A stretch of 64,000 nucleotides of DNA, taken from NCBI RefSeq assembly GCF_037963865.1, contig NZ_CP150170.1, positions 5,766,001 through 5,830,000 on the forward strand, written 5' to 3'. The stretch comes from Paenibacillus sp. FSL R10-2734 (lineage in GTDB: Bacteria > Bacillota > Bacilli > Paenibacillales > Paenibacillaceae). How positions within the stretch are numbered: position 1 is the first letter of the stretch; each line of letters opens with the position of its first letter. Shown here piece after piece: positions 10,501 to 16,725 of the stretch. The notes under the pieces were generated by a model. The model was given only the letters and a program-made list of their open reading frames with translations, was not told the origin of the DNA and ran no database searches. Made by a program: the position numbers and the translations under genes.

Positions 10501-11673
10501 CAACGAGACAGGCATCATTAATACCGGCGACTTCATCCACTGAGCTTTTGTTGAATTACTCTCTTTCCATTCAATAAAACCAAATGATAAATATAGAATA
10601 TTTGTCCCTTGCTCATCTCTTGCAAGTTTTGACTTCGAACGAAGGTTATTAAGTGCATTCCTCCTCTCAAGTAGTGAACCGTCGGTCTTAATGTCCCCAA
10701 CATGAACAGGGATAGGGTATGATAATGTTTCTAAAAGAGATAGCATTGAAAAGGTTCGAAGGTCAGAATCTTTATCAATAGGACGTTGAAAGGTCAATTG
10801 TTCCTCAGTAACAGCAAGACGGTTAAACAACTCTGTAAATTCTGGATCCAGTATTTTCAGTGTCGCTCGTTTTGTTTCACGGTAATTAATCATTTTATTT
10901 CGCTTTGAAAGATCTAATAGTTGCTTTTTCCAATGCTCTACCTTTCGCTTCAATACCTTTTCGTTTGAGTGGTTCCTATCACCTATAGGTGCCACTTTTG
11001 GAATCTTAAGAGCTTCGTACATCGGGCTTGGTCCAGAAGGTTTATTCTGTTGGGGTTCGATATTTTCTACTTCCAGGCCTTTCGTTGACTCTCCAACGGT
11101 AATGATGGCAACTGTTGTAGATGCAACTTCTAGATCGGATGGTCGCATGTCCGTAAGCGATACTCTTTCATTAACCACATTTGAATTCTCAATAGAATTT
11201 GGATATTGATTGTAGGTGGCAAATTTATCAGCTTTATGACCCTCTGGTAAAGATGATGTAGCTTCAATTGCAGATACTTCTGCTTCTCTATTTCTATTAG
11301 ATGCCATTTGGCGGAGGATTGAACTGAGTGCAAATATAGCGTCATTACCAGATGCACCTGATGTCTTGTTAAAGTTCTGCAAATTACGATTCTGTGTTGA
11401 TATGTAGGCAGTATTAACATCAGAGTTATATAATTGTTCGCCTTGAGATAAATATCGATCATATGAGTTAGAATATTTGCCACTCTCAGCACAAGATGTT
11501 GAACTATACTTAGTATTACAAACTGGGCAAATGTGTGAACTATTAAAGTTAGCAATGATTGAATTTCTATACTCATCCTTTAGTATTTGACGGCTTATCC
11601 TACCACATTTTGGGCAAGCCACAGTTGCCACTTTAGAGGCATTTTTGCTTGCTAGAAGCACCATATCAGACAT
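4552..11673 (-). CDS. Giant DUF4011 superfamily-1 helicase with C-terminal restriction-endonuclease-like and DUF3320 domains
   Basis: About 2373 residues. N-terminal double Cys2 zinc ribbon (CPKCGR, CPVCNT); Ser/Asn-rich linker; DUF4011-type domain from about 250 (WKKQLLDLSKRNKMINYR); Walker A near 543 (GPPGTGKSQ); a roughly 1150-residue helical insertion with internal repeats; Walker B DEAS near 1730; helicase motif VAITRAKS near 1975; nuclease-like domain near 2050-2120 (GIECDGFSY...RDRDHLRK...GWRIYRAWSPEW); and a C-terminal DUF3320-like winged-helix region. Start at ATG 11673, GGAGG 9 bases upstream (a GTG at 11676 is possible). Family knowledge: such proteins occur in prokaryotic defence islands; one is, as I recall, the single-gene anti-phage system Hhe. 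It is the largest gene in the window. Confidence 0.92.
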   Translation of the reverse strand: MSDMVLLASKNASKVATVACPKCGRISRQILKDEYRNSIIANFNSSHICPVCNTKYSSTSCAESGKYSNSYDRYLSQGEQLYNSDVNTAYISTQNRNLQNFNKTSGASGNDAIFALSSILRQMASNRNREAEVSAIEATSSLPEGHKADKFATYNQYPNSIENSNVVNERVSLTDMRPSDLEVASTTVAIITVGESTKGLEVENIEPQQNKPSGPSPMYEALKIPKVAPIGDRNHSNEKVLKRKVEHWKKQLLDLSKRNKMINYRETKRATLKILDPEFTELFNRLAVTEEQLTFQRPIDKDSDLRTFSMLSLLETLSYPIPVHVGDIKTDGSLLERRNALNNLRSKSKLARDEQGTNILYLSFGFIEWKESNSTKAQWMKSPVLMMPVSLKLESIQAPYTLLRYDDDIEVNPTLDYLFNERYGIDLPTFELNGEDSIVQYMQTIEGIADQHGWKVIREVSLGLLSFLKISMYHDLNNNYERMLENPVIRAITGDINAANNVPSELTHFDIDRVSPNDYYQVVNSDSSQQEAILLSKAGVSFVMQGPPGTGKSQTITNIIAEALADGKTILFVSEKAAALQVVYKRLSEVGLDDFCLALHSHKANKKDILDSIAANLKLPRKRIKDSALFELTELFQNKQNLNQYVRELHEEVLPLEKSLYEIFGELISLQNVPYIQFNVASPAEISSASYNTMLYCVNNYAKAMKNFGQKLSDNPWRETVVKMVTQNFRDDLLRNISGLSDSLNMLDKELSNTLSTFELEEACTWYGALRITALFYSIESTPLFPPEWAKMESRKSLLDEAKKAKIEKEEYLTALSDVLKHFNESIFNEDLPTWLDAVQKTISDIFNINGRLSLNNNSILEKIDESQELTNDVLKQLESVITAYELGYKLLPLNVKTLEDLKLYSTVISDVLESPIIIREWFDESTLHSARKMLLAARGHADTIGILRDTFRIQWDCKTISHSVCEYQKSASDIITQLRPIADALERSITIFPILSNSTINDASILFHHISDLFNAPGVKHNWFDDKIFANAKQMLKEASIHASLLIDKENHLLQAWDIKALSIDADDMLLRFKTEYTSILKIFKTSYHSDIKKIRSVSKKVGVKFTVNDIVDLLQNIIDINEEKRWFVENQQVLFDCFGDFYLVEKSDWAAIEAGLSYIESIFALFPHATVPKKVIDIICEKSSHTNSYAELAKTLPLLSDGNLKIVEGLIGEIIPDCTNCNIIDFMLPRFERIFEVCGMLIPLVQRDELSLLELNTLDALIKYIDEAAQLGIAFENVDIRTLLNNLIMLSDEKRWFIINQNTLDENFGQFNVGELSDWTAIETGISFTERIRSLFVLFYKSTVPQRVVDLLCDKSAHASEYAELTKVLPAINTDELMSINENIGKVLSDYSDYGIQEFLIPFLNRLNELNNSLIDLIHKMNVHVISQVPNHELIEKVIAACKVTEKRNILDISCRHYEEKFDNRIAGLKTNWDAIISDLESVSALFESSESSLMVENFVSLFCNDADYRNRIITTKNKLHSCIEENKTRFTEFKKLFATKVDLDNVKISEVVDKVSSCLNNIKLLDNWISCVETKAACDELGLSDFTERIEQHDNTLEDIPSIFKRGFFTLWTQSVFGSKKTVEYFRRQNHDEKINRFVSLDERQLLIAQERIKQSVISGIPDANRVLAANDELSILLREIGKKRRIMSLRNLFKSIPNLLLKLKPCMMMSPLSVAYFLEAESYEFDMVIFDEASQIFPQDAIGSIFRGKQVIIAGDSKQLPPSNFFATSTSNDKEYDEEDDEIVGTEIYDSILEETTDVLPNRTLLWHYRSKHENLIAFSNQEIYQNELVTFPSNVSHGIDTGVEFVYVKNGVYEGKGRNTSEARRCVELVKRHIERTPNRSLGIIAFSESQQKTIALEIQKFREQHPEYEGFFVENKEGEFFIKNLENVQGDERDTIIFSVSYAKTREQIDNNRSMALRFGPLGQKGGERRLNVAITRAKSNIKLVSSILPYDLSHAESEGVKMLRQYIDFAMNGAVALGIDHIEGRKDVFLDVVAEYLVNHGYKIKKYVGCSGYRIDLAVIHPHNDDCFVAGIECDGFSYAAAKSARDRDHLRKSVLEAMGWRIYRAWSPEWMVRQDIEGEKLLNFIDTAIMEFKEEISSEVSDPSGKNVLVESFTEEMEAENELQVQASVPSLKADLSNPYDFTEYTEAVWHETPEIMEFFGDDRVAEEIKYIVGIEQPIYIDLLYQRMAGAFGNQKATSPVRNMVDRVIRGNQLKSLIVIDKEGFVTFAGFHDLKVRIASDGNSPRKIDFISPDEIGLAMLTIAEHAIGLTSDSLIDATIRALGYARRGVRMLTCMNNALDRLIKVGRIKLVDEKVRVIGGGRCE

Positions 11674-11713
11674 CACAGTAAACCTCCATTCTCTCGAATT
11701 AAGTCATATAATT

Positions 11714-11950
11714 TTAATTATCACTTTCTTCTATTGCATTAACTGTATTGGGTTTGTCTGCTGCACCACCACTTCTGATCCACTCATCTATCTCGGATAT
11801 CTTAAACTTCCATTGCCGCCCGACTTTGTGTGCGGGCATCCCCTTCTTATCAATCCATTGCAGAACAGTCTCACGGCTTACACTGAGATATTCCACAACC
11901 GTAGACATGGGTCTCCATTTTTCTAAATTTTCAATACTATCTTTTTTCAT
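11714..11950 (-). CDS. Excisionase/MerR-type helix-turn-helix protein, first gene of the kinase-helicase operon
   Basis: 78 residues. The pattern VVEYLSVSRETVLQWI...GMPAHKVGRQWKFKISEIDEWI is the classic HTH_17 (excisionase family) DNA-binding fold, filling residues about 15-62. A strong AAGGAGG sits upstream of the ATG at 11950. The helicase start follows 40 bases downstream on the same strand, so it leads the operon. Family members either control phage or element excision or act as small repressors. No integrase is in the window, so an autoregulator of the operon, or a modification-specificity factor, is as likely as an excisionase. Confidence 0.85.
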   Translation of the reverse strand: MKKDSIENLEKWRPMSTVVEYLSVSRETVLQWIDKKGMPAHKVGRQWKFKISEIDEWIRSGGAADKPNTVNAIEESDN

Positions 11951-12298
11951 GACGGTCCTCCTTTCTTAGTTTCCATGCCGTGAACTATCTTCTGTGATGA
12001 TAGTCCGCTCCTTAGCCTAGTTATCAAGCAATTATTAATACTTCAAATGTTAAACGTCTTGTCAGCCCACTTTCACAGGCCGACTCAACTCCATCACTAG
12101 AAAAATAAAGGGTTTTTGGAGTTAATAGTTTGGTTATGCTTTGGAAAGCTATCACATTGATATAAATATATATAGTAAATTATAAAACTAAAACGACAAA
12201 AATCATTATATATTTTGTTTATCTTATATATTTTATCTCTACTTTACGTAACTCCTCTCAATTACTTATAAACAGACAGTAAATACTGAATTCCCACA
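11951..12298. other. AT-rich intergenic region upstream of the kinase-helicase operon
   Basis: About 350 bases without a credible gene. It must contain the promoter of the minus-strand operon. A weak inverted repeat AACTCCA/TGGAGTT lies near 12087-12122. The segment 12160-12250 is extremely AT-rich. No confident -35/-10 pair could be assigned. Confidence 0.5.
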
Positions 12299-12358
12299 TA
12301 CAGTGACAGCGAAGAGGAGTTCGTCAAGTTGCTCAATGAGGTCGAAAATGAAAAATAG
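12299..12358 (+). pseudogene. 3' scrap of a small acidic-protein gene
   Basis: The plus frame reads YSDSEEEFVKLLNEVENEK followed by TAG. It matches the last residues of the intact gene ending at 13839 (YSDSEEEFTKLLNEIVNQN) in DNA and protein. Nothing homologous precedes it, so this is a truncated second copy. Confidence 0.75.
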
Positions 12359-12376
12359 CCTTTCCTACAAATGAAA

Positions 12377-12713
12377 TCACCCTCTCGTCATCCCCCCCCA
12401 ACCACCCATATACATAATATGAACTATATTGATCGATCCATTTACATGTAGACAACCCCATTAGTGAGGGTTTATTCAGGTTGCAATCATGGACATATTC
12501 AGGAAGGAGCAACAGAAACATACCAAGCGGAGAAATTAATGCACTGGAGCGGGCAATCGCCGAAATTACGGAAATGGCCACGGGCTTTGGGTTGGATTTT
12601 TATCCCATGCGTTATGAAATATGCCCCGCAGATATTATTTATACATTCGGCGATTATGGAATGTCTACACGATTTGATTTTTTTTCAAAAATTACATGCG
12701 CTTCTCCTTGTCC
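12377..12713 (+). pseudogene. Truncated spoVR 5' copy with its upstream region
   Basis: The DNA matches 19477-19980 (promoter side and first third of spoVR) almost base for base. Three lesions show it is dead. The start codon is ATA instead of ATG. An internal deletion of about 175 bases joins the GMSTRF codons (12675) to the sequence matching 19949 onward (DFFSKIT corresponding to DFFKNNM). Homology then stops near 12713. It reads on in frame into the next gene, giving an artificial 178-residue ORF. Confidence 0.88.
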
Positions 12714-12759
12714 AATATCTGATACAATTAAAGAACAAACTGAACCGGAGGTGCCAGTC

Positions 12760-13017
12760 ATGCAATGGGAAGAAGTTCGTAAGATTTATCCCGATCAATA
12801 CGTCAAACTGCAAATTCTTGCGTCACATACCGAAGGCAACACCAAGTTTGTTGATGAAGTGGCATTGATCCGTACCATTCAAGACCCGAAAGAAGCGACG
12901 AAAGAACTGCTCCAATCCAGGGACGGTGTTATCGTGTCTCATACCGCAAATGACGAGCTGAAGATTGAGATTCGTACACTTCGTGGTTTGCGGGGAGTTG
13001 TTCAGCATGAAAATTGA
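12760..13017 (+). CDS. Small conserved partner of a retropepsin-like protease
   Basis: 85 residues beginning MQWEEVRKIYPDQYVKLQIL. GGAGGTG lies just upstream of the ATG, which decides the start against the longer read-through frame from the spoVR relic. It contains alternating beta-like segments (VKLQILASHTE, ALIRTIQD, GVIVSHTANDELKIEI) and ends with the basic LRGLRGV. It overlaps the protease gene by 11 bases, so the two are translationally coupled. I know such a short protein is often paired with this protease type, but not what it does; substrate or adaptor are guesses. A broken second copy lies at 14603-14658. Confidence 0.75.
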   Translation: MQWEEVRKIYPDQYVKLQILASHTEGNTKFVDEVALIRTIQDPKEATKELLQSRDGVIVSHTANDELKIEIRTLRGLRGVVQHEN

Positions 13018-13390
13018 ATTTGTCGATGGACTGTTGCAAACATCTTTAACCTTGAATTTTAAAGGACAAACAATCACCATAGACAAACTTGTTATTGATA
13101 CAGGTGCCTCTCACACATTACTCTCTGCTGATGCTGTAGCAGATATTGGCGTTTATTTTGAGACTGGAGATGAAATCGTCACTGCGTTCGGTATCGGTGG
13201 TGAAGAAAGCTGCTTTCGCAAAACATTTGATTCAATTCAGTTAGGTAACTTTCATATTGATAACTATAAATTGGATGTTGGATCACTTCACGAGAAGCTC
13301 TTGATTAATGGATTATTAGGACTGGATTTGATGATAGATGCTAATATTGTGCTTGATTTAGCGGGACTTGTTATGTATTCGACAAAGTAA
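13007..13390 (+). CDS. Retropepsin-like aspartic protease domain protein
   Basis: 127 residues from the ATG at 13007. The active-site signature VIDTGASHTLL lies near residues 25-36, and a second hydrophobic-hydrophobic-Gly element, LINGLLGLDLM, lies near residue 105. A single domain of this size would act as a homodimer, like retroviral proteases. There is no signal peptide, so it is cytosolic. It starts inside the 3' end of the preceding small gene. The longer frame from 12965 has no ribosome site. Substrate unknown; the neighbour just upstream is the obvious candidate partner. Confidence 0.85.
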   Translation: MKIEFVDGLLQTSLTLNFKGQTITIDKLVIDTGASHTLLSADAVADIGVYFETGDEIVTAFGIGGEESCFRKTFDSIQLGNFHIDNYKLDVGSLHEKLLINGLLGLDLMIDANIVLDLAGLVMYSTK

Positions 13391-13536
13391 AAGATTAGGT
13401 TTGATTTGAATTTATACCTGTAGATAATGAATTTCTTCGAGATACAACGAAACGTTGATTAGGTGTTAATAAGTGGATTTTTAATATAAGTAATCCATCT
13501 AGCTTCTCATATAATAACGAAAAGGCGGTGAGCAGA

Positions 13537-13839
13537 ATGTCCATCTCTAAGGAGCAATTGGAGCAACGCTTTAGAGATAAATCGTATGTTGAACTTAAAG
13601 ATCTAGTCCAATTAATCGAAGAAAACTTTGAATTCAACGTTTCGCAACAAAGGAAAGAAGAGCAACCTACATTCACAGATGAACAAAAGAAGAGAATGAC
13701 TTCAGTACTTTTCAAAGATGAGAGCGTTCTGGACCAACTTCAGCAAGCTCAGAAAGATCGTAAAGATGGAATTTCCACTTACAGTGACAGCGAAGAAGAG
13801 TTCACCAAATTGCTGAACGAGATCGTAAATCAAAATTAA
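13537..13839 (+). CDS. Small acidic protein, unidentified
   Basis: 100 residues from ATG 13537, with AAGGCGG 8 bases upstream (a GTG at 13528 lies within the ribosome site). It is helical and charged, with the C-terminal tract DGISTYSDSEEEFTKLLNE. Short proteins with this kind of tail can be antitoxins, but no toxin is adjacent, so no function is claimed. A truncated copy of its 3' end is at 12299-12358, showing the locus has been duplicated and broken. Confidence 0.65.
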   Translation: MSISKEQLEQRFRDKSYVELKDLVQLIEENFEFNVSQQRKEEQPTFTDEQKKRMTSVLFKDESVLDQLQQAQKDRKDGISTYSDSEEEFTKLLNEIVNQN

Positions 13840-13936
13840 TGGCTGTAAGGTTTTCTAGACTACTTATGCACGCATAGCGTTGGCGCGAATGAAGGCGTTT
13901 AAGTAGAACCGATGAATGTATTTAAACGCTCAATAA

Positions 13937-13959
13937 CCGGTCGAGAATGATCTCACCGG
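13937..13959. terminator. Hairpin between convergent genes
   Basis: CCGGT...ACCGG arms with an inner GAGA/TCTC pairing, followed on the plus strand by a T-rich stretch. Placed between the acidic-protein gene (+) and the Uma2 gene (-), it could serve either strand. Confidence 0.45.
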
Positions 13960-13975
13960 CTGTTTATGTTTGTTA

Positions 13976-14539
13976 TTATAGACTAAATAAATGGTTCATT
14001 GGAATTTGTAAATCTTTAAAGATGTTGGATTGTATCGTTTCCAGCTCCGTATATAAGTGACGCACCTGGTAAGTGCCATCCTCCAAAGTATATACATGAA
14101 CCGTTCGATTGCCAGGATCAACAATCCAATATTCCTGAACTCCATGCCTCTGGTATAAGTTGAACTTCTCATTAAAATCCTTCAATGCCGTGGAAGGTGA
14201 CAGCACTTCAATAATTAGGGTCGGAGCACCGTTGCAGCCATTCTTAGCTATTTGGTCCTTCGAACAAACAACCGAAAGATCTGGCTCAGTAATATGATCG
14301 GGTGATTGATATTCTTCACTTTCACTGAAGAACACATCAAACGGAGCCACAAACACATAGCAACTCCGATTCTGGAAGAATGTCCGTAGAGCGAATTGAA
14401 GTTCTCCTACAATAAATTGATGCAATGAGGTTGGAACTGGAGACATACTATAGGCTTTACCGTTAATGAACTCCCAATTCCCCTCCCATGTCAGCCAATC
14501 TTGATAGTTATGGATTTTCTTCTCATCTGGATTTGACAC
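13976..14539 (-). CDS. Uma2 family (DUF820) PD-(D/E)XK endonuclease-like protein
   Basis: 187 residues from a GTG with AAGGAGG upstream. The nuclease-fold signature is EPDLSVVC (Asp) followed by PTLIIEVLSPST (E-x-hydrophobic), with the Uma2 features WEFINGKAYSMSP at the N-terminus and GVQEYWIVDPG after the core. The family is common and scattered in bacteria with strong cyanobacterial expansion; its biological role is poorly defined. It is monocistronic, on the opposite strand to the retropepsin cluster, and adjoins a relic at 14603. Confidence 0.88.
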   Translation of the reverse strand: MSNPDEKKIHNYQDWLTWEGNWEFINGKAYSMSPVPTSLHQFIVGELQFALRTFFQNRSCYVFVAPFDVFFSESEEYQSPDHITEPDLSVVCSKDQIAKNGCNGAPTLIIEVLSPSTALKDFNEKFNLYQRHGVQEYWIVDPGNRTVHVYTLEDGTYQVRHLYTELETIQSNIFKDLQIPMNHLFSL

Positions 14540-14602
14540 TATGTTTGACCTCCTTCTGATATGCGTACGTTTTTTTACTAATTGTACCAGATCAAATGGA
14601 GT

Positions 14603-14658
14603 GATCCAGGGACGGCGTTATCATCTCCCACACCGCAAACTGAAGATTGAGATTCGTA
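14603..14658 (+). pseudogene. Internal scrap of the 85-residue retropepsin-partner gene
   Basis: The DNA matches the stretch from about 12917 to 12978 inside the intact gene, including GGGACGG, ACCGCAAA and TGAAGATTGAGATTCG, with a 7-base deletion. Both ends are abrupt: the Uma2 upstream region on one side and the end of the GH105 gene on the other. Confidence 0.75.
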
Positions 14659-14668
14659 TTGTATAAAC

Positions 14669-15781
14669 TTACCCTTTATTTAGCAATAACATTTCATGGA
14701 ATGCCATTATCAGTGGTGCAACGCCATGTCCATTGTTTTCTACGATCCGCTCACCATGTATGTAATAGTGATAACTTCCATCACGTACAATACCAGTATC
14801 AGGATTCCTTCCTAGACCTGCGCTCTTACATATCCCGGCTAATCTCACTTCGCTATCCTGTTCATAAACATATCTATCTACCGTTCCTTGAAAAGCCTTT
14901 TCTCCATGAACCGCTAAACGATTAGGAAGATATCCGAGTCTGACACCTTTTAGGATGGCATATGAAAGCATTAACGTTCCGCTCGATTCCAAATAATTGT
15001 CCTCTTTGTCTTGCATGTTCACAACTTGATACCACATTCCATCGTCATGTTGATATACCACTGTTTCCTCAATGGTTTCTCGCAATAATTCTACTAACTG
15101 TTCACGATCTACGTTCTCTCCTTCTAATAGTTCAAGTACATCTACTAATGCCATGACATACCAACCAATAGCGCGACACCATACATGGGGAGAATGTCCC
15201 GTAACCTTGTCACACCAAAACATCTCACGGCTTTCATCATACGCATGCTTAAGCAAATGGGTTTGATCATCATAAAGAAACTTTCGGGCATTTATGAATT
15301 GATGAATCGTATCCGAGTAATTCTTCACATCTTCAAATTGTTTAATATACTGAACATAAAATGGCTGTCCCATGTATAATCCATCTAGCCACACCTGATT
15401 GGGATAATTGTCCTTGTGCCAGAAGCTTCCCGACTTCGTCCGCGGATACACCTTCAGCTGTTCATAAAGCAGATCCAGCACTTGCTTGTAACGTAGATCC
15501 TGCTCAATTTGATATAACTGAAATAATACAGAACCCATTCGAATCTGATCAATATTATATTTATCAAGTCTGATACCAGGAATATCACCATTCACATCGT
15601 ACATTTGGTCTACAAATTGCTTCACATATAGGTAATCTGCTTCATTCCCAAAATACTCGTAGCTATCAAGATATCCTTTTAGGATGCAAGCCTCGACATA
15701 TGCCCATTTGACACTGTACCCATCTTTCGGTTCTTTGTATTGCTCCTTTAAGACTTGAATCATCGTGAAACTCAAGCGCAT
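14669..15781 (-). CDS. GH105/GH88-family unsaturated glycuronyl hydrolase (YteR/YesR-like)
   Basis: About 370 residues, (alpha/alpha)6-barrel type. Recognisable segments are GSFWHKDNYPNQVWLDGLYMG and WCRAIGWYVMALVDVLELL, typical of hydrolases that remove the unsaturated uronic acid left at the end of oligosaccharides by polysaccharide lyases. No signal peptide, so cytoplasmic. It is the last gene of the importer operon above it, 59 bases after the permease. Start is uncertain: GGGAGG sits 2 bases before the ATG at 15781 and 8 before a TTG at 15775, while the ATG at 15796 has no ribosome site. Confidence 0.88.
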   Translation of the reverse strand: MRLSFTMIQVLKEQYKEPKDGYSVKWAYVEACILKGYLDSYEYFGNEADYLYVKQFVDQMYDVNGDIPGIRLDKYNIDQIRMGSVLFQLYQIEQDLRYKQVLDLLYEQLKVYPRTKSGSFWHKDNYPNQVWLDGLYMGQPFYVQYIKQFEDVKNYSDTIHQFINARKFLYDDQTHLLKHAYDESREMFWCDKVTGHSPHVWCRAIGWYVMALVDVLELLEGENVDREQLVELLRETIEETVVYQHDDGMWYQVVNMQDKEDNYLESSGTLMLSYAILKGVRLGYLPNRLAVHGEKAFQGTVDRYVYEQDSEVRLAGICKSAGLGRNPDTGIVRDGSYHYYIHGERIVENNGHGVAPLIMAFHEMLLLNKG

Positions 15782-15840
15782 GACCTCCCTGCTCATATTC
15801 TAAAAGAAATTATCTCTGTCTCAACAAGCCATCTAGCCAT

Positions 15841-16716
15841 TCAACCTTTTATTGAGCCTAACATCATCCCTTTTGTGAAGTACTTTTGTGCGAACGGATA
15901 CACGAATAAGATTGGGAATATGGCTAAGAATATCGTTGCTGCCTCAATGTTGTCTGGTAAGATCTGATGTCCGTTGACAGTCAAATTCTCGAATGATGTC
16001 CCACCATCTGGCTTAATAATTAGACGATACAGAATTAGCTGTAACGGATGAAGCGCCTGATCTTGCAAATAAATCAAAGGCGTCATAAATGAATTCCAGA
16101 TTGAAACAGCGTAGAACACACCTATGGTTGCAAGCACCGGGGTAGATAACGGCAGGTAAACACGCGTCATGATCTGCCACTCGTTGGCCCCATCGATAAA
16201 TGCAGATTCTTCTAGTTCACTCGGTATCGTATCTAGAAATGAGCGAGCGATGATTAATAAGAAGGTACTAAGTGCACCTGGTAAGATCATAATCCATCTT
16301 GAATTTACCAAGCCAAGCGCATTATTAACAATGTAGCTTGGAATGAGCCCAGCATCAAAAATCATACTAAATAGGAACAACAGCATGATAAAGTAACGAC
16401 CTTTCAATCTTTTGCGCGATAATGCATAAGCAGTAACGAAGGTAAGCAAGATCGCTACCACTGTCCCTGTTACGGTATAGAAGATAGAATTGAATAATCC
16501 GCGCGTTATTCCTAATCGAGTATTACCTAGTACATATTTATAGGTTTCAATATTGAAATCGATAGGCCAGAGATAAACTTTACCACGAATAACCGGTACC
16601 CCATCGCTCAATGAGACAGATAATATATTCAGAAACGGATAAATACATATGAGAGCTAGCAAAATCAATAATGTGTTATTCACGATAGGGAACCATTCTA
16701 TTTTCTTTCTGCTCAT
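15841..16716 (-). CDS. Carbohydrate ABC transporter permease (LplC/YtcP-like)
   Basis: 291 residues with about six membrane segments (for example NTLLILLALICIYPFLNIL and IMLLFLFSMIFDAGLIPSYI). The cytoplasmic EAA loop, which contacts the ATPase, reads ELEESAFIDGANEWQIM. The C-terminal MMLGSIKG is the usual end of this family. AGGAGG precedes the ATG at 16716. It pairs with the permease just upstream (9-base gap). Confidence 0.93.
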   Translation of the reverse strand: MSRKKIEWFPIVNNTLLILLALICIYPFLNILSVSLSDGVPVIRGKVYLWPIDFNIETYKYVLGNTRLGITRGLFNSIFYTVTGTVVAILLTFVTAYALSRKRLKGRYFIMLLFLFSMIFDAGLIPSYIVNNALGLVNSRWIMILPGALSTFLLIIARSFLDTIPSELEESAFIDGANEWQIMTRVYLPLSTPVLATIGVFYAVSIWNSFMTPLIYLQDQALHPLQLILYRLIIKPDGGTSFENLTVNGHQILPDNIEAATIFLAIFPILFVYPFAQKYFTKGMMLGSIKG

Positions 16717-16725
16717 ACGTACCTC

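Noticed and set aside
11130..11576. 148-residue minus-strand ORF
   Set aside because: Out-of-frame shadow of the helicase N-terminus.
12823..13086. 87-residue minus-strand ORF
   Set aside because: Antisense to the retropepsin pair, without ribosome site.
13537..13839. Toxin-antitoxin pair with a neighbour
   Set aside because: No toxin-like gene is adjacent on the same strand; the acidic tail alone is not sufficient.
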